A stretch of DNA of 64,000 nucleotides from Caenimonas sedimenti (GTDB lineage Bacteria; Pseudomonadota; Gammaproteobacteria; Burkholderiales; Burkholderiaceae_C), in contig NZ_VOBQ01000018.1 in assembly GCF_007833165.1 (NCBI RefSeq), positions 62,001 through 126,000 on the forward strand, given 5' to 3'. Made by a program: the position numbers and the translations under genes. The notes beneath the pieces were generated by a model. That model saw nothing but the letters and a program-made list of their open reading frames with translations, was not told where the DNA came from and did not search any database. Positions 1 to 8,088 of the stretch are shown in pieces. Each line of letters begins with the position of its first letter. Within the stretch, counting starts at the first letter, position 1.

Positions 1-4
1 TTGA

Positions 5-430
5 ATGGTCAAGCTGACCCTGGCGCAAGCCAACACGATCATCGAGGCGGCCCTCGCGAAGTCCACGGCCTCCGGCTTCAAGCCGATGGGCATCGCCGTG
101 CTGGATGAATCCGGCAACCTCAAGGCCTTCGCGAGCGAGGACGGCGCCAGCATGTTCCGTTTCGACATCGCGCGGGCGAAGGCCTGGGGCGCGGTCGGCA
201 TGGGCGTTTCCAGCCGGGTGCTGGGTGAGCGGGCGAAGGGGAATCCGAATTTCTTCGTGTCGCTGGCGGCGACCGCGGAAGGGAAGTTCCTACCGCAGAC
301 GGGCGCCGTCGTCATCAAGGATGCGACTGGAAATGTGATCGGCGCGGTGGGAGCCAGTGGCGGTACCGGCGATGAGGATGAATTGATCTGCATGGCGGGG
401 GTGGAAGCGGCTGGCCTCACCGCCGGCTGA
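5..430 (+). CDS. GlcG/HbpS-family heme-binding-like protein
   Basis: A 141-residue protein of the GlcG/HbpS (DUF336) family: small alpha/beta proteins that bind heme or cobalamin-like ligands or accompany catabolic enzymes. Family hallmarks visible are the N-terminal LTLAQA helix, the GxPMGIAVLDESG strand near residues 27-39, the K-A-W/G-M-G helix, and the C-terminal GAVGASGGTGDEDE loop followed by a helix. It has no signal peptide, so it is probably cytoplasmic. It begins 4 bases into the window, so its operon partner upstream is not visible. The family is clear; the ligand and role are not. Confidence 0.85.
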   Translation: MVKLTLAQANTIIEAALAKSTASGFKPMGIAVLDESGNLKAFASEDGASMFRFDIARAKAWGAVGMGVSSRVLGERAKGNPNFFVSLAATAEGKFLPQTGAVVIKDATGNVIGAVGASGGTGDEDELICMAGVEAAGLTAG

Positions 431-524
431 CGGGCTTTCCCCCTTCCCGCTCTGGGGGAAGGTTGGGATGGGGGCGCCCCCCCGCGGCCCGGCTCGCAAC
501 GCGACGGCGTAGTATTGCCGCCCT

Positions 525-1220
525 GTGTTCCTTTCGATCGATCAACTGTTGTTGGGATTTGCGCTCCTGGCCTGCGCCCATGCTTCGGCAGTTGCCGCCG
601 AGAGCCGCTGCTTCGGAACCGTCAGCAACGGGCGCATCGAGGGCGCCGTGGCGCTCCCGGCAGGCGGAGCGAATTTCTCCGCCTACAGTTCCCTGGCAGC
701 CGCGGCTGGCCGAACCCATGTGCATTCGCGCGTCGCTGCCATCTTCGCGCAAAGCTACAAGGCCCTCGAAGCATCGGCCCCGGCCAAGACCTTCGTCTAC
801 GGCGAGACCGGCTGGCCGTCCGGCGGCCAATTCCGTCCGCATCGAACGCACCAGAACGGCCTTTCGATCGACTTCTTCGTTCCCGTCCTGGATGCCAAGG
901 GGAAATCGGTCGCGTTGCCGACGAAGTTGACCGAGCGATTCGGCTACGACATCGAGTTCGATGCGAACGGCCGTCACGGCGAGTACGCCATCGACTTCCA
1001 GGCGATGGCGGAACATCTCTACCAGCTCGACGTGTCGGCGAAGGCGCGAGGCGCAGGTATTGCGCTCGTGATCTTCGACGACAAGTATTTGCCGAAGCTC
1101 TTCGCGACGCCACGCGGCGCCTACCTGCGCACGCAGCTTCCGTTCATGAAGGGCAAGCCGTGGGTGCGCCACGACGAGCACTACCATGTCGATTTCGCGA
1201 TCCCGTGTGGTTCCCGGTAG
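525..1220 (+). CDS. MepA-like penicillin-insensitive murein endopeptidase
   Basis: A 231-residue secreted protein with a hydrophobic N-terminal signal segment (about residues 5-25, probable cleavage after AVAA). It carries both metal-binding elements of the peptidase M74/LAS fold: H109-x6-D116 in THQNGLSID, and an H-x-H (H219, H221) in HDEHYHVDF close to the C-terminus. Such enzymes are zinc peptidases that cleave D-Ala-mDAP cross-links in periplasmic peptidoglycan. It is a little shorter than E. coli MepA. The start is GTG, with no ATG in a better position. Its 3' end overlaps the first possible start of the following hydrolase. Confidence 0.75.
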   Translation: MFLSIDQLLLGFALLACAHASAVAAESRCFGTVSNGRIEGAVALPAGGANFSAYSSLAAAAGRTHVHSRVAAIFAQSYKALEASAPAKTFVYGETGWPSGGQFRPHRTHQNGLSIDFFVPVLDAKGKSVALPTKLTERFGYDIEFDANGRHGEYAIDFQAMAEHLYQLDVSAKARGAGIALVIFDDKYLPKLFATPRGAYLRTQLPFMKGKPWVRHDEHYHVDFAIPCGSR

Positions 1221-1922
1221 CACGAGCAAGTTGACTCTCGTGCTTCTCCCCGGCATGGACGGAACGGGCGAGCTGTTCGCGCCGTTCATTGCGGCCTACG
1301 GGGGCGCGACGCAAGTGGTTCGGTATCCACCGACGGCCGTATTGAACTATGCCGGTCTCGAAGAGGTCGCGAGATCGGCGTTGCCGCGTGGCGAGCCATT
1401 CGTGCTCCTCGGCGAATCTTTCTCCGGTCCGATCGCCATCTCCCTCGCCGCCAGCCGACCGCCGAATCTGCTGGGCGTCATCCTGTGCTGCACGTTCGCG
1501 CGGAATCCGCGTCCTTTCCTCGGGCCGTTCCGATCCTTGCTTCCCATGCTCCTGGCAAGCCGCCCCTTCGATTGCTGGAACTTGCGTTATGCGGCCGCTT
1601 CGCGAATTCAGGCCTTCGCGATGCGCTGCGCCAATCAATTCAACAAGTCTCCCCAACCGCTTTGCGTGAGCGCTTGAACGCAGTCACGAGCATCGACGTC
1701 GTCGAAAAGCTGAAGTCCATTGAAGTTCCGGTGCTGGTCCTCCGGGCCTCGGAGGATCGCGTGGTGCCACCAAGCGCGTCGAAGTTGATCTTGGCTGCGG
1801 CCATGCAGGCCGACCTTGAAGAGTTCGTGGCACCGCACTTCCTGCTTCAGTGTGTGCCCGACCAGGCGGCGCGCATCGTGCGGGAGTTTCTCGCGTCGAA
1901 GGTGCCGGATCAGCAAGGTTGA
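1186..1922 (+). pseudogene. Alpha/beta hydrolase, interrupted by a one-base frameshift
   Basis: Two overlapping frames together encode one complete alpha/beta hydrolase. The first (from 1186, or GTG 1207) has the GMDGTG oxyanion-side motif and the nucleophile elbow LGESFSG, then runs out of homology after ...LLASRP and stops at 1677. The second frame carries LRLLELALCGRF, the acid-loop motif SEDRVVP, the terminal H in APHFLLQ, and stops at 1922. Adding one C to the CCCC run at 1563-1566 joins the frames exactly (...SRPLRLLEL...). So this is either a genuine inactivating -1 mutation or a homopolymer sequencing error. It follows the MepA-like gene with overlap. Confidence 0.8.
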
Positions 1923-1969
1923 TGGGCCGCCAGGTTCGTATTCACCGTCGCCCGGATTCCAGTTGCGGG

Positions 1970-3190
1970 TCAAGTGCATTGCCAGAACAAGCTGCTGTTG
2001 CGGCAACTGGCGCACCAAAACGCATAGCACACCCCGCCACTGCCCCAGAGCCACTCGCCGTCATTTTCCGTTGGCAACTCGGAGTCGAGTTGCAATACGA
2101 AGCGCATTCGCTCTTCACATCCCGGGCAGGCCGGGTACTCTGCCGATTGAACCCAGGTCGGATAGCCTCCCACGCGACAGAGGTTCTCGCGCGAATTGGA
2201 GAGTCCCCAATCCTGCCATCTCCAGCGAGACGGGGTCGGCGTCAGTTGCGCCACGGTCTCTCTCAGCGGCAGCGCAGGAAACTGCGGCACGATATTCCCG
2301 ACATCCAGAGAGCGCGGGCAGTCGCCGACAGGATGGTGGTACGACAGCAAAGGCTTTTCCCAGCCCAGGCAGGAGAGGCACGTCACGAAAGCGATCGGTT
2401 CACACGTCGACTCACCGTTGCCGGCCGGCAAAGGGCAAGTGAGGAGATGGTGCAACTGCCCTCCGCACAGGCCACAGGTGCCAGCGGCGCAGCCACCCAC
2501 TCTGCATGCAACTCCGGTGCCCTCGACATGCCAGCTCGGGTGCAGTGTCCGCGCGGTCCAGGTCGCACGGGGTGCGGTGAAGTAGCCTTCCGCGAAGATC
2601 AGGTGCGAGACCTCGGACGTGTACATTGGCCCGTGAGGCCACGCGAATCCAATTTCCAGCAAGTAGTCGGCGAATGGCAGCTCCAGCGGAACCGCATCGG
2701 CCTTGGCCTCGGCCACGCGCAACAGTGTTTCGTGGCGGGTCTCCAGCAGGCAGAGCCAAGCCCTGAGCGCGGCAGCTTCGGAAGGTGGGCATGCCAGCAC
2801 GTCCAGCAAGTGTTCGCCTGCGGCTTCGCCGGAACTCCTCCATGGCCATTGCTCGTAGTAAGTGTCTTTGTTGGGCCGCGCTTCGAAGATTTGCCCCAGA
2901 TGGGGGTGCAGCAGATCGGGAAACTGCAGGCTGGCATGGGCCACCAAATCCTCTGCCGCTTGCGACCGTCCCAAACGCTGCAGCGATGCCTCGACCAAGC
3001 GTTGGAACTCATCGCGCGGCACGAAACTCAGCGCCGTGTTGAGGAAAGTTCCTCCCTCCGGCACGCGCTCAAGGGCTGATTCCGCAAACAACGCCGCCGC
3101 TTGCGGGCCTGATTGCAAGAGTTCAAACAGCCGTTCAAAAGGGCGTGTCTCCCACCGCCTTTGGCTGAAGTCGGTTAACAGCGCATCCAT
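1970..3190 (-). CDS. DUF1963/YwqG-like protein with zinc-finger-like Cys pairs
   Basis: A 406-residue cytoplasmic protein of unknown function. The C-terminal third has the GGYPTWVQ...YPxCPxCxxxMxFVLQLDS signature of the DUF1963/YwqG group, ending in further Cys pairs (CYAFWCASC). The middle contains CRVGGCAAGTCGLCGGQ and CLSCLGW, so about six CxxC-like pairs could bind zinc. The N-terminal ~180 residues are helical and leucine-rich without a recognisable domain. It is convergent with the frameshifted hydrolase upstream in the map. Function cannot be assigned. Confidence 0.75.
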   Translation of the reverse strand: MDALLTDFSQRRWETRPFERLFELLQSGPQAAALFAESALERVPEGGTFLNTALSFVPRDEFQRLVEASLQRLGRSQAAEDLVAHASLQFPDLLHPHLGQIFEARPNKDTYYEQWPWRSSGEAAGEHLLDVLACPPSEAAALRAWLCLLETRHETLLRVAEAKADAVPLELPFADYLLEIGFAWPHGPMYTSEVSHLIFAEGYFTAPRATWTARTLHPSWHVEGTGVACRVGGCAAGTCGLCGGQLHHLLTCPLPAGNGESTCEPIAFVTCLSCLGWEKPLLSYHHPVGDCPRSLDVGNIVPQFPALPLRETVAQLTPTPSRWRWQDWGLSNSRENLCRVGGYPTWVQSAEYPACPGCEERMRFVLQLDSELPTENDGEWLWGSGGVCYAFWCASCRNSSLFWQCT

Positions 3191-3235
3191 ACGTGGTCCC
3201 CGGGAATGGCATTGATGATTTGTAAACCAAACAGA

Positions 3236-4162
3236 TCACCGCGGCAGTCCCGCATTCGCCTCCCGCCGGTTGACGTCGTAAAACACCCCCCGCAGCCATT
3301 TGCTCGCCGGATCGTGCTGCATTCTCCGATGCCAGAACTGCTGCACATCGATCACCGGCGCCTTGAAGGGCAGGGCGATGCGACGGATCGGCACCAGGCG
3401 CTCCGTCACGGTCGCGATGTCTTCCGGCACCGTGGCCACCAGGTCGGTGCCCGGTAGCAGGGCCAACAGGCTCATGAAGTGCGACAGCTCCAGCGTCACA
3501 TGGCGCCGCCACCCCTTGGCTTCGAGGAAGCGGTCGAGCGCATGCTCCCGGCCGTCGGGCCGCACGACCACATGCCGCGCTTCCAGGTACTGCTTGCGCG
3601 TGAGGCGCTCGACGCGCGGGCCGGACTTGGCGCACGTGATGCACGCATAGGAAGTCTTGAAGAGGCCTTGCTGGAAGAAGCCCGCCTTCTGCAGATCAGG
3701 GAAGAAGCCCACCGCCAGGTCCGCTTCGCCCGACTCCAGCGCCTGCGCCGCCGCCTGCCTTGGCAAGGCGCTGGCCAGCAGGCGCACTTGCGGCGCCTCC
3801 TGCCGCAGCCTGCGCAACACGCCGGGCAGGAAAGCCACTTCGCCGATGTCGGGCGTGAGGATGGTGAAGCTGCGGTCGGCACTGGCCGGATCGAACTCGG
3901 CCTGCTGCAGGATGTCGGTCTGGATGGACTCCACCACGCGGTGGATGGCTGGCGCCAGCTCCAGTGCGCGCGGCGTGGGTTTCATCTGCGTGCCGGCGCG
4001 CACGAACAAGGCGTCGTCGAAGGTGGCGCGCAGGCGCGCGAGGGCGGCACTGGTCGCCGGCTGGCTCAGGCCCAGGGCCTCGCCCGCAAGGCCCACGCTG
4101 CGGTGGCGCGCCATGGCGTCGAACACCACCAGCAGGTTCAGGTCAACAGATCGGATATCCAT
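3236..4162 (-). CDS. LysR-family transcriptional regulator of the adjacent aromatic operon
   Basis: A 308-residue LysR-type regulator. It has an N-terminal winged helix-turn-helix (MDIRSVDLNLLVVFDAMARH..., with the conserved LSQPATSAALARLR recognition region around residues 36-50) and a C-terminal effector-binding domain. An ATG at 4231 is possible but adds 23 residues of non-family sequence, so 4162 is chosen. It is divergent from the Bug/amidohydrolase/VOC/FAH/MhpA operon, with an 86-bp shared region containing a perfect inverted repeat. It probably activates that operon in response to an aromatic inducer; this is inferred from position. Confidence 0.85.
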   Translation of the reverse strand: MDIRSVDLNLLVVFDAMARHRSVGLAGEALGLSQPATSAALARLRATFDDALFVRAGTQMKPTPRALELAPAIHRVVESIQTDILQQAEFDPASADRSFTILTPDIGEVAFLPGVLRRLRQEAPQVRLLASALPRQAAAQALESGEADLAVGFFPDLQKAGFFQQGLFKTSYACITCAKSGPRVERLTRKQYLEARHVVVRPDGREHALDRFLEAKGWRRHVTLELSHFMSLLALLPGTDLVATVPEDIATVTERLVPIRRIALPFKAPVIDVQQFWHRRMQHDPASKWLRGVFYDVNRREANAGLPR

Positions 4163-4248
4163 GGCATGGATTCTATGAATCCACGGTATCGTCTGGCCAG
4201 ATGCAGGGGAAGTCCCTAGCATGCGAGGCAATCAGGAGACAAAGCCCC
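4163..4248. promoter_or_regulatory. Divergent LysR/aromatic operon control region with perfect inverted repeat
   Basis: The 86-bp gap between the divergent genes holds TGGATTC-TAT-GAATCCA at 4167-4183, a perfect 7-bp inverted repeat that begins four bases upstream of the LysR start codon. Length and symmetry suit a LysR recognition site, and the position would also allow autorepression. A GGAGA-type ribosome site precedes the ATG at 4249. Confidence 0.55.
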
Positions 4249-5220
4249 ATGCAACGCAGAGACTTCGCCCGCGCGGCGGCGCTATTCCCATTCGCCGGCG
4301 CGGCATGGGCCCAGACCCCGGCCTGGCCCCAGCGCCCGGTCAAGTTCATCCTCTCGCAACCGGCTGGCGCGGGCCCGGACATCCTGGCGCGCTACGTTGC
4401 CGACCAGCTGGGCAAGAGCTGGCCACAGCCCATCGTCATCGAGAACCGCCCCGGCGGCCAGAACGTGATCGGCGCGCAGGCGGCGGCGCGCTCACCGGCT
4501 GACGGCTACACGTTCTACTACGCGACCACCGCCGCCATGGTGACCAACGCCTTCACCTTCAAGGCACTGCCGTACGACCCGGTGAAGGACTTCGTGCCGG
4601 TCCGCCTCGTCGGACGCAGCCCGTTCGTCATCGCCGCGGCTTCGAGCTTCCAGGCGAAGGACCTCGCCGAGGTTTTCGCCAAGGCGAAAGCGGCGCCGGG
4701 AACCATCACCATCGCCACCGAAGGGCCCAAGACCTTCTCCGGCATGCTGGCCGACAGCGTGGCGCAGATGGGCGGCGTGAAGTTCAATCACGTGCCGTAC
4801 ACCAAAGCCACCGATGCGATGCAGGATGTGATCGGCGGCCGCGTGCAGCTGGTGTGCCTGCCGGACGCGGCACTCACGGCCTACCTGAAGGCGGGCCAGG
4901 TGCGCGGGCTGGCGATCAGCACGGCGCAACGCCAGGCCGACCTGGCGAATGTCCCCACCCTGGCCGAGACGTTCCCGGGCTTCGAATACACCGGCTGGAA
5001 CGGCGTGTTCGCCCCGGCGGGCACGCCGCCCGACATCGTCGCGCGTGTCAATCGCGACCTGGAAGCCGTGCTGAAGCAGCCCGAAGTGACGCAACGCCTG
5101 CTGGCGCTGGGGTCCATCGCGGAACAGAAGATGTCGGTGCCGGAGTTCGAAGCCTTCATGCGCGGCGAGCGTGAGCGCTGGGCGCAGGTCGTCAAGACGC
5201 TGGGCATCACGGCGGAGTGA
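4249..5220 (+). CDS. Bug/TctC-family periplasmic substrate-binding protein
   Basis: A 323-residue member of the tripartite tricarboxylate receptor (Bug) family, which is expanded in Burkholderiales. It has an N-terminal export signal (MQRRDFARAAALFPFAGAAWA, Tat-like RR), then the family landmarks RPVKFILSQPAGAGPDILAR, VIENRPGGQNVIGA, and the C-terminal FAPAGTPPDIVARVN. It binds small carboxylates in the periplasm. No TctA/TctB membrane genes lie beside it, as is usual for orphan Bug proteins. It is first in an operon with aromatic ring-cleavage enzymes, so an aromatic acid is a plausible ligand. Its stop overlaps the next start (TGATG). Confidence 0.9.
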   Translation: MQRRDFARAAALFPFAGAAWAQTPAWPQRPVKFILSQPAGAGPDILARYVADQLGKSWPQPIVIENRPGGQNVIGAQAAARSPADGYTFYYATTAAMVTNAFTFKALPYDPVKDFVPVRLVGRSPFVIAAASSFQAKDLAEVFAKAKAAPGTITIATEGPKTFSGMLADSVAQMGGVKFNHVPYTKATDAMQDVIGGRVQLVCLPDAALTAYLKAGQVRGLAISTAQRQADLANVPTLAETFPGFEYTGWNGVFAPAGTPPDIVARVNRDLEAVLKQPEVTQRLLALGSIAEQKMSVPEFEAFMRGERERWAQVVKTLGITAE

Positions 5221-6251
5221 TGGCCGGCCAGATCAAGTGCGCCTGCGGCATCGACGTGCATGCGCACGTGATCCCGCACGACTTCCCGTCGTATCTGGGC
5301 GCCAAGGTCCCGACGGACTGGCCTTCGATGGCGCCGGCCCACGAATGCCACCGCAACGTGATGATCGCGGGCAAGGTCTACCGCACCGTGTCCGACAAGT
5401 GCTGGGACACCGCCAAGCGGCTCGAAGACCTGCCGGGCATGGGCCTGGCGCTGCAAGTCGTCTCGCCGATGCCGGAGCTGCTGTCGTACTGGATGGCGCC
5501 CGCCGACGCGCAACCCTTGCTGCGTTACCTGAACGACCAGATCGCCGGCATGGTGGACGAGAGCAACGGCCGCCTGGCTGGGCTGGGCGCCGTGCCGTTG
5601 CAGGACGTCGACCTCGCCATCCGTGAACTGGAATACGTGATCAAGACGCTGGGCTTCCCCGGCGTCGAGGTCGGCAGCAACATCAATGGCGCGCCCATCG
5701 GTGCGCCGCAGTTCGATCCGTTCTTCGAAGCTTGCGAGGCGCTGGGCGCGGCCGTCTTCGTGCATGCGATCCGGCCGGCCGGGATGGACCGCCTCGTTGG
5801 ACCAGCGCCGCTGCAGCAAGTGCTGGGCTATCCGGGCGATGTCGGCCTGGCCGCTGCCTCCGTCATCACCGGCAACCTGCTGGTGCGCCGGCCCAAGCTG
5901 CGAATCGCGTTCAGCCACGGCGGCGGCACGCTGGGCCTGTTGCTGCCGAGACTGCAGCAGGGCTGGGGCGTCTTCCCGGCCTTGAAGGACAGCGTGGCCG
6001 AGGCGCCGGTGGACCAGGCGCGCAAGCTGTTCTACGACACGCTGGTGTTCGACATGCCGACGCTGCGCTTCCTGGCCGACAGCTTCGGCAGCTCGCAGCT
6101 GATGATCGGCACCGACTATCCATTCAATTTCCACGATCGCACGCCGGTGGAGCGGATCGAAGCCGCCGGCTTCGACGAGGCCACCGTCACCGCGCTCGTG
6201 CAGGGCAACGCCGAACGCTTCCTCGCGCGGCAGAAAGACACCGTCTCATGA
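5220..6251 (+). CDS. Amidohydrolase-2 / ACMSD-family metal-dependent decarboxylase or hydrolase
   Basis: A 343-residue TIM-barrel amidohydrolase of the ACMSD group. Metal ligands are visible as H14-x-H16 (IDVHAHVIP), a mid-protein His (VFVHAIRP), a later His (FSHGGGTLG) and the final Asp in GTDYPF. Family members decarboxylate aminocarboxymuconate semialdehyde or hydroxybenzoates, or hydrolyse lactone intermediates. The ATG lies within the previous stop (TGATG), and a GTG one codon earlier is also in frame. In this operon it probably acts on the ring-cleavage product or removes a carboxylate before hydroxylation; the exact reaction is inference. Confidence 0.85.
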   Translation: MAGQIKCACGIDVHAHVIPHDFPSYLGAKVPTDWPSMAPAHECHRNVMIAGKVYRTVSDKCWDTAKRLEDLPGMGLALQVVSPMPELLSYWMAPADAQPLLRYLNDQIAGMVDESNGRLAGLGAVPLQDVDLAIRELEYVIKTLGFPGVEVGSNINGAPIGAPQFDPFFEACEALGAAVFVHAIRPAGMDRLVGPAPLQQVLGYPGDVGLAAASVITGNLLVRRPKLRIAFSHGGGTLGLLLPRLQQGWGVFPALKDSVAEAPVDQARKLFYDTLVFDMPTLRFLADSFGSSQLMIGTDYPFNFHDRTPVERIEAAGFDEATVTALVQGNAERFLARQKDTVS

Positions 6252-7150
6252 GCTCCCCCTGGATCGCCGGCCTGCGCAGCGTCGCGCTCAACGTGCCGGA
6301 CCTCGCCAAGGCCGAAGCCTTCTACACCGAGGTGTGGCACCTCGAGGTGTCGCACCGCAAGGAAGGCGCGGTGTACCTGCGCGGCAGCGGCACCGACCAT
6401 CACTTGCTGGCGCTCTATGCGGGCGGCGAGCTGCCGCAGCTGCGCCAGGTGACGCTGCGCGCGCGCAGCGCCGAGGCCCTGCAAGCCGTGGCGGAGGCGG
6501 CGCCGCGTGCCGGCGGCACCATCCTCTCGCCGATCGGCCCGCTGACGAAGAATCCGGCCGGTGGCACGGGTCTCACGCTGCGTGACCCGCACGGCCGCAT
6601 CTTCCAGGTGGTGCACGGCGACCGCACGCACGAGGCCAGGGAGCCCACGCGCGACCGCCCCATCCGCCTCACCCACGTGGTGCTGAACAGCCATGCCGTC
6701 GACGAGACCAAGGCCTTCCTGGAGCAGGCCCTGGGCTTCACCCTGGCCGACCGCACCGGGATCATGGCCTTCATGAACTGTGACACCGACCACCACACCA
6801 TCGCCATCGGCATCACCGACAACGACGCGCTGAACCACATCGCCTTCCTGATGCCGGACTACGAATCGGTGATGCGCGGCGGCGGCCGCATGAAAGATGC
6901 CGGCCATCCGATCCAGTGGGGCCCCGGCCGCCACGGCCCCGGCAACAACCTCTTCAACTACTTCATCGATCCCTTTGGTGTCGTCATCGAGTACACCGCC
7001 GAGGTGGAGCAGGTGGATGACTCTTACCAGCCGCGCGGCCCCGAAGACTGGAAGTGGCCCCCCGGCCGCGTCGACCAGTGGGGCATCTCCCCGCCGCCCG
7101 GTGCTTCCTTGAAAGAAGCGCAGCGGCGCGTGTTGTTCGTTCCCACTTAG
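6248..7150 (+). CDS. VOC-family type I extradiol ring-cleavage dioxygenase
   Basis: A 300-residue two-domain vicinal-oxygen-chelate protein. The N-terminal copy (about 9-125) has lost metal ligands. The C-terminal copy (about 140-260) has the Fe(II)-type triad H143 (LTHVVL), H197 (LNHIAFL) and E248 (VVIEYT), with spacing like BphC-type extradiol dioxygenases, plus H229 in a GRHGPG loop typical of the catalytic His region. It would cleave a catechol adjacent to its hydroxyls. The ATG overlaps the preceding stop by 4 bp (ATGA), consistent with translational coupling. Substrate not determinable from sequence. Confidence 0.88.
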   Translation: MSSPWIAGLRSVALNVPDLAKAEAFYTEVWHLEVSHRKEGAVYLRGSGTDHHLLALYAGGELPQLRQVTLRARSAEALQAVAEAAPRAGGTILSPIGPLTKNPAGGTGLTLRDPHGRIFQVVHGDRTHEAREPTRDRPIRLTHVVLNSHAVDETKAFLEQALGFTLADRTGIMAFMNCDTDHHTIAIGITDNDALNHIAFLMPDYESVMRGGGRMKDAGHPIQWGPGRHGPGNNLFNYFIDPFGVVIEYTAEVEQVDDSYQPRGPEDWKWPPGRVDQWGISPPPGASLKEAQRRVLFVPT

Positions 7151-7169
7151 CCGTCATTCCCTTTTGGCC

Positions 7170-7205
7170 GTCATTCCCGCGAAGGCGGGAATCCAGGGCT
7201 CCCTT
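7170..7205. repeat. Dispersed repeat core, single copy between VOC and FAH genes
   Basis: GTCATTCCCGCG-AAG-GCGGGAAT followed by CCAGGGCTCCCTT. The first part forms an ATTCCCGC/GCGGGAAT hairpin. The same 36-bp core recurs at 44824 and, inverted, at 45392. A partial GCCGTCATTCCC duplicate lies just upstream (about 7150-7161). It sits inside the aromatic operon, 22 bp before the next start codon. Confidence 0.8.
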
Positions 7206-7227
7206 GATTCCGACTGAAAGCTGCTCA

Positions 7228-8088
7228 ATGAAACTCACCACCTACCTGCGCGACGCCGCGCCCCGCCTCGCCCTCGTCGACGGCACCGACCTGATCGACC
7301 TGAACGATGCGCAGCCGCAGGTCCCCTCCGATCTGCGCCTGGCGCTCAAGGCGGGCGTCGACCTGGCCGCGGCCGCGCGCGCCGCACTCTCCGGCAAGCG
7401 CGTCGCACTGGCCAGCGTGAAGCTCGCCCCGCTGGTGCCTGAGCCCGGCAAGATCGTCTGCCTGGGCCTCAACTACTTCGACCATGCCAAGGAGGGCGGC
7501 CGCGAGAAGCCGGACTACCCGTGGTTCTTCTTCCGCGCCGCATCCTCCCAGGTGGCGCACGGCGAGGCTGCGTGGTTGCCGCAGGTCTCCACCAAGTTCG
7601 ACTACGAAGCCGAACTCGCTGTCGTGATCGGAAAGAAGGTCCCGCGTCACACCAGGGAGGCCGACACGCTGCAGTACGTCTTCGGCTACAGCTGCTACAA
7701 CGACATGAGCGTGCGCGACTACCAGAAGCGCACGCCGCAGTGGACCATCGGCAAGAACTTCGACCGCACCGGCGGCTTTGGCCCGGTGCTGGTGACGGCC
7801 GACGAACTGCCGGCCGGCGCCGTGGGCCTCAAGATCCAGAGCCGCCTCAACGGCCGCGTGATGCAGGACGCGAACACGAGCGACATGATCTTCAGCGTCG
7901 CCGAAACCATCGCCTTGCTGGCCGACGTGCTGACGCTGGAGCCGGGCGACGTGCTGGTGATGGGCACGCCGGCCGGCGTGGGCCAGGCCCGCACGCCACC
8001 GGTGTGGATGCAAGCCGGTGACACCATCGAGATCGACATCGAGCGCGTGGGTCTGCTTTCCAATCCCATCGTCAACGAAGCGCAATGA
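7228..8088 (+). CDS. Fumarylacetoacetate hydrolase (FAH)-family protein
   Basis: A 286-residue FAH-superfamily enzyme. The catalytic domain spans about residues 70-285 with the landmarks CLGLNYFDHAKE, the metal-ligand strand FDYEAELAVVIGK (acidic ligands), FGYSCYNDMSVRDYQ, and the C-terminal GDVLVMGTPAGVG. Family members hydrolyse C-C bonds or hydrate, isomerise or decarboxylate meta-cleavage products. It is placed between the extradiol dioxygenase and the hydroxylase, so it probably processes the ring-opened dienoate. Separated from the dioxygenase by 77 bp that include the dispersed repeat; its own stop overlaps the next start (ATGA). Confidence 0.9.
   Translation: MKLTTYLRDAAPRLALVDGTDLIDLNDAQPQVPSDLRLALKAGVDLAAAARAALSGKRVALASVKLAPLVPEPGKIVCLGLNYFDHAKEGGREKPDYPWFFFRAASSQVAHGEAAWLPQVSTKFDYEAELAVVIGKKVPRHTREADTLQYVFGYSCYNDMSVRDYQKRTPQWTIGKNFDRTGGFGPVLVTADELPAGAVGLKIQSRLNGRVMQDANTSDMIFSVAETIALLADVLTLEPGDVLVMGTPAGVGQARTPPVWMQAGDTIEIDIERVGLLSNPIVNEAQ

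Noticed and set aside
437..460. TTCCCCC/GGGGGAA hairpin after the GlcG-like gene
   Set aside because: Stem is clear but no T tract follows in either direction, so a terminator call is not supported.
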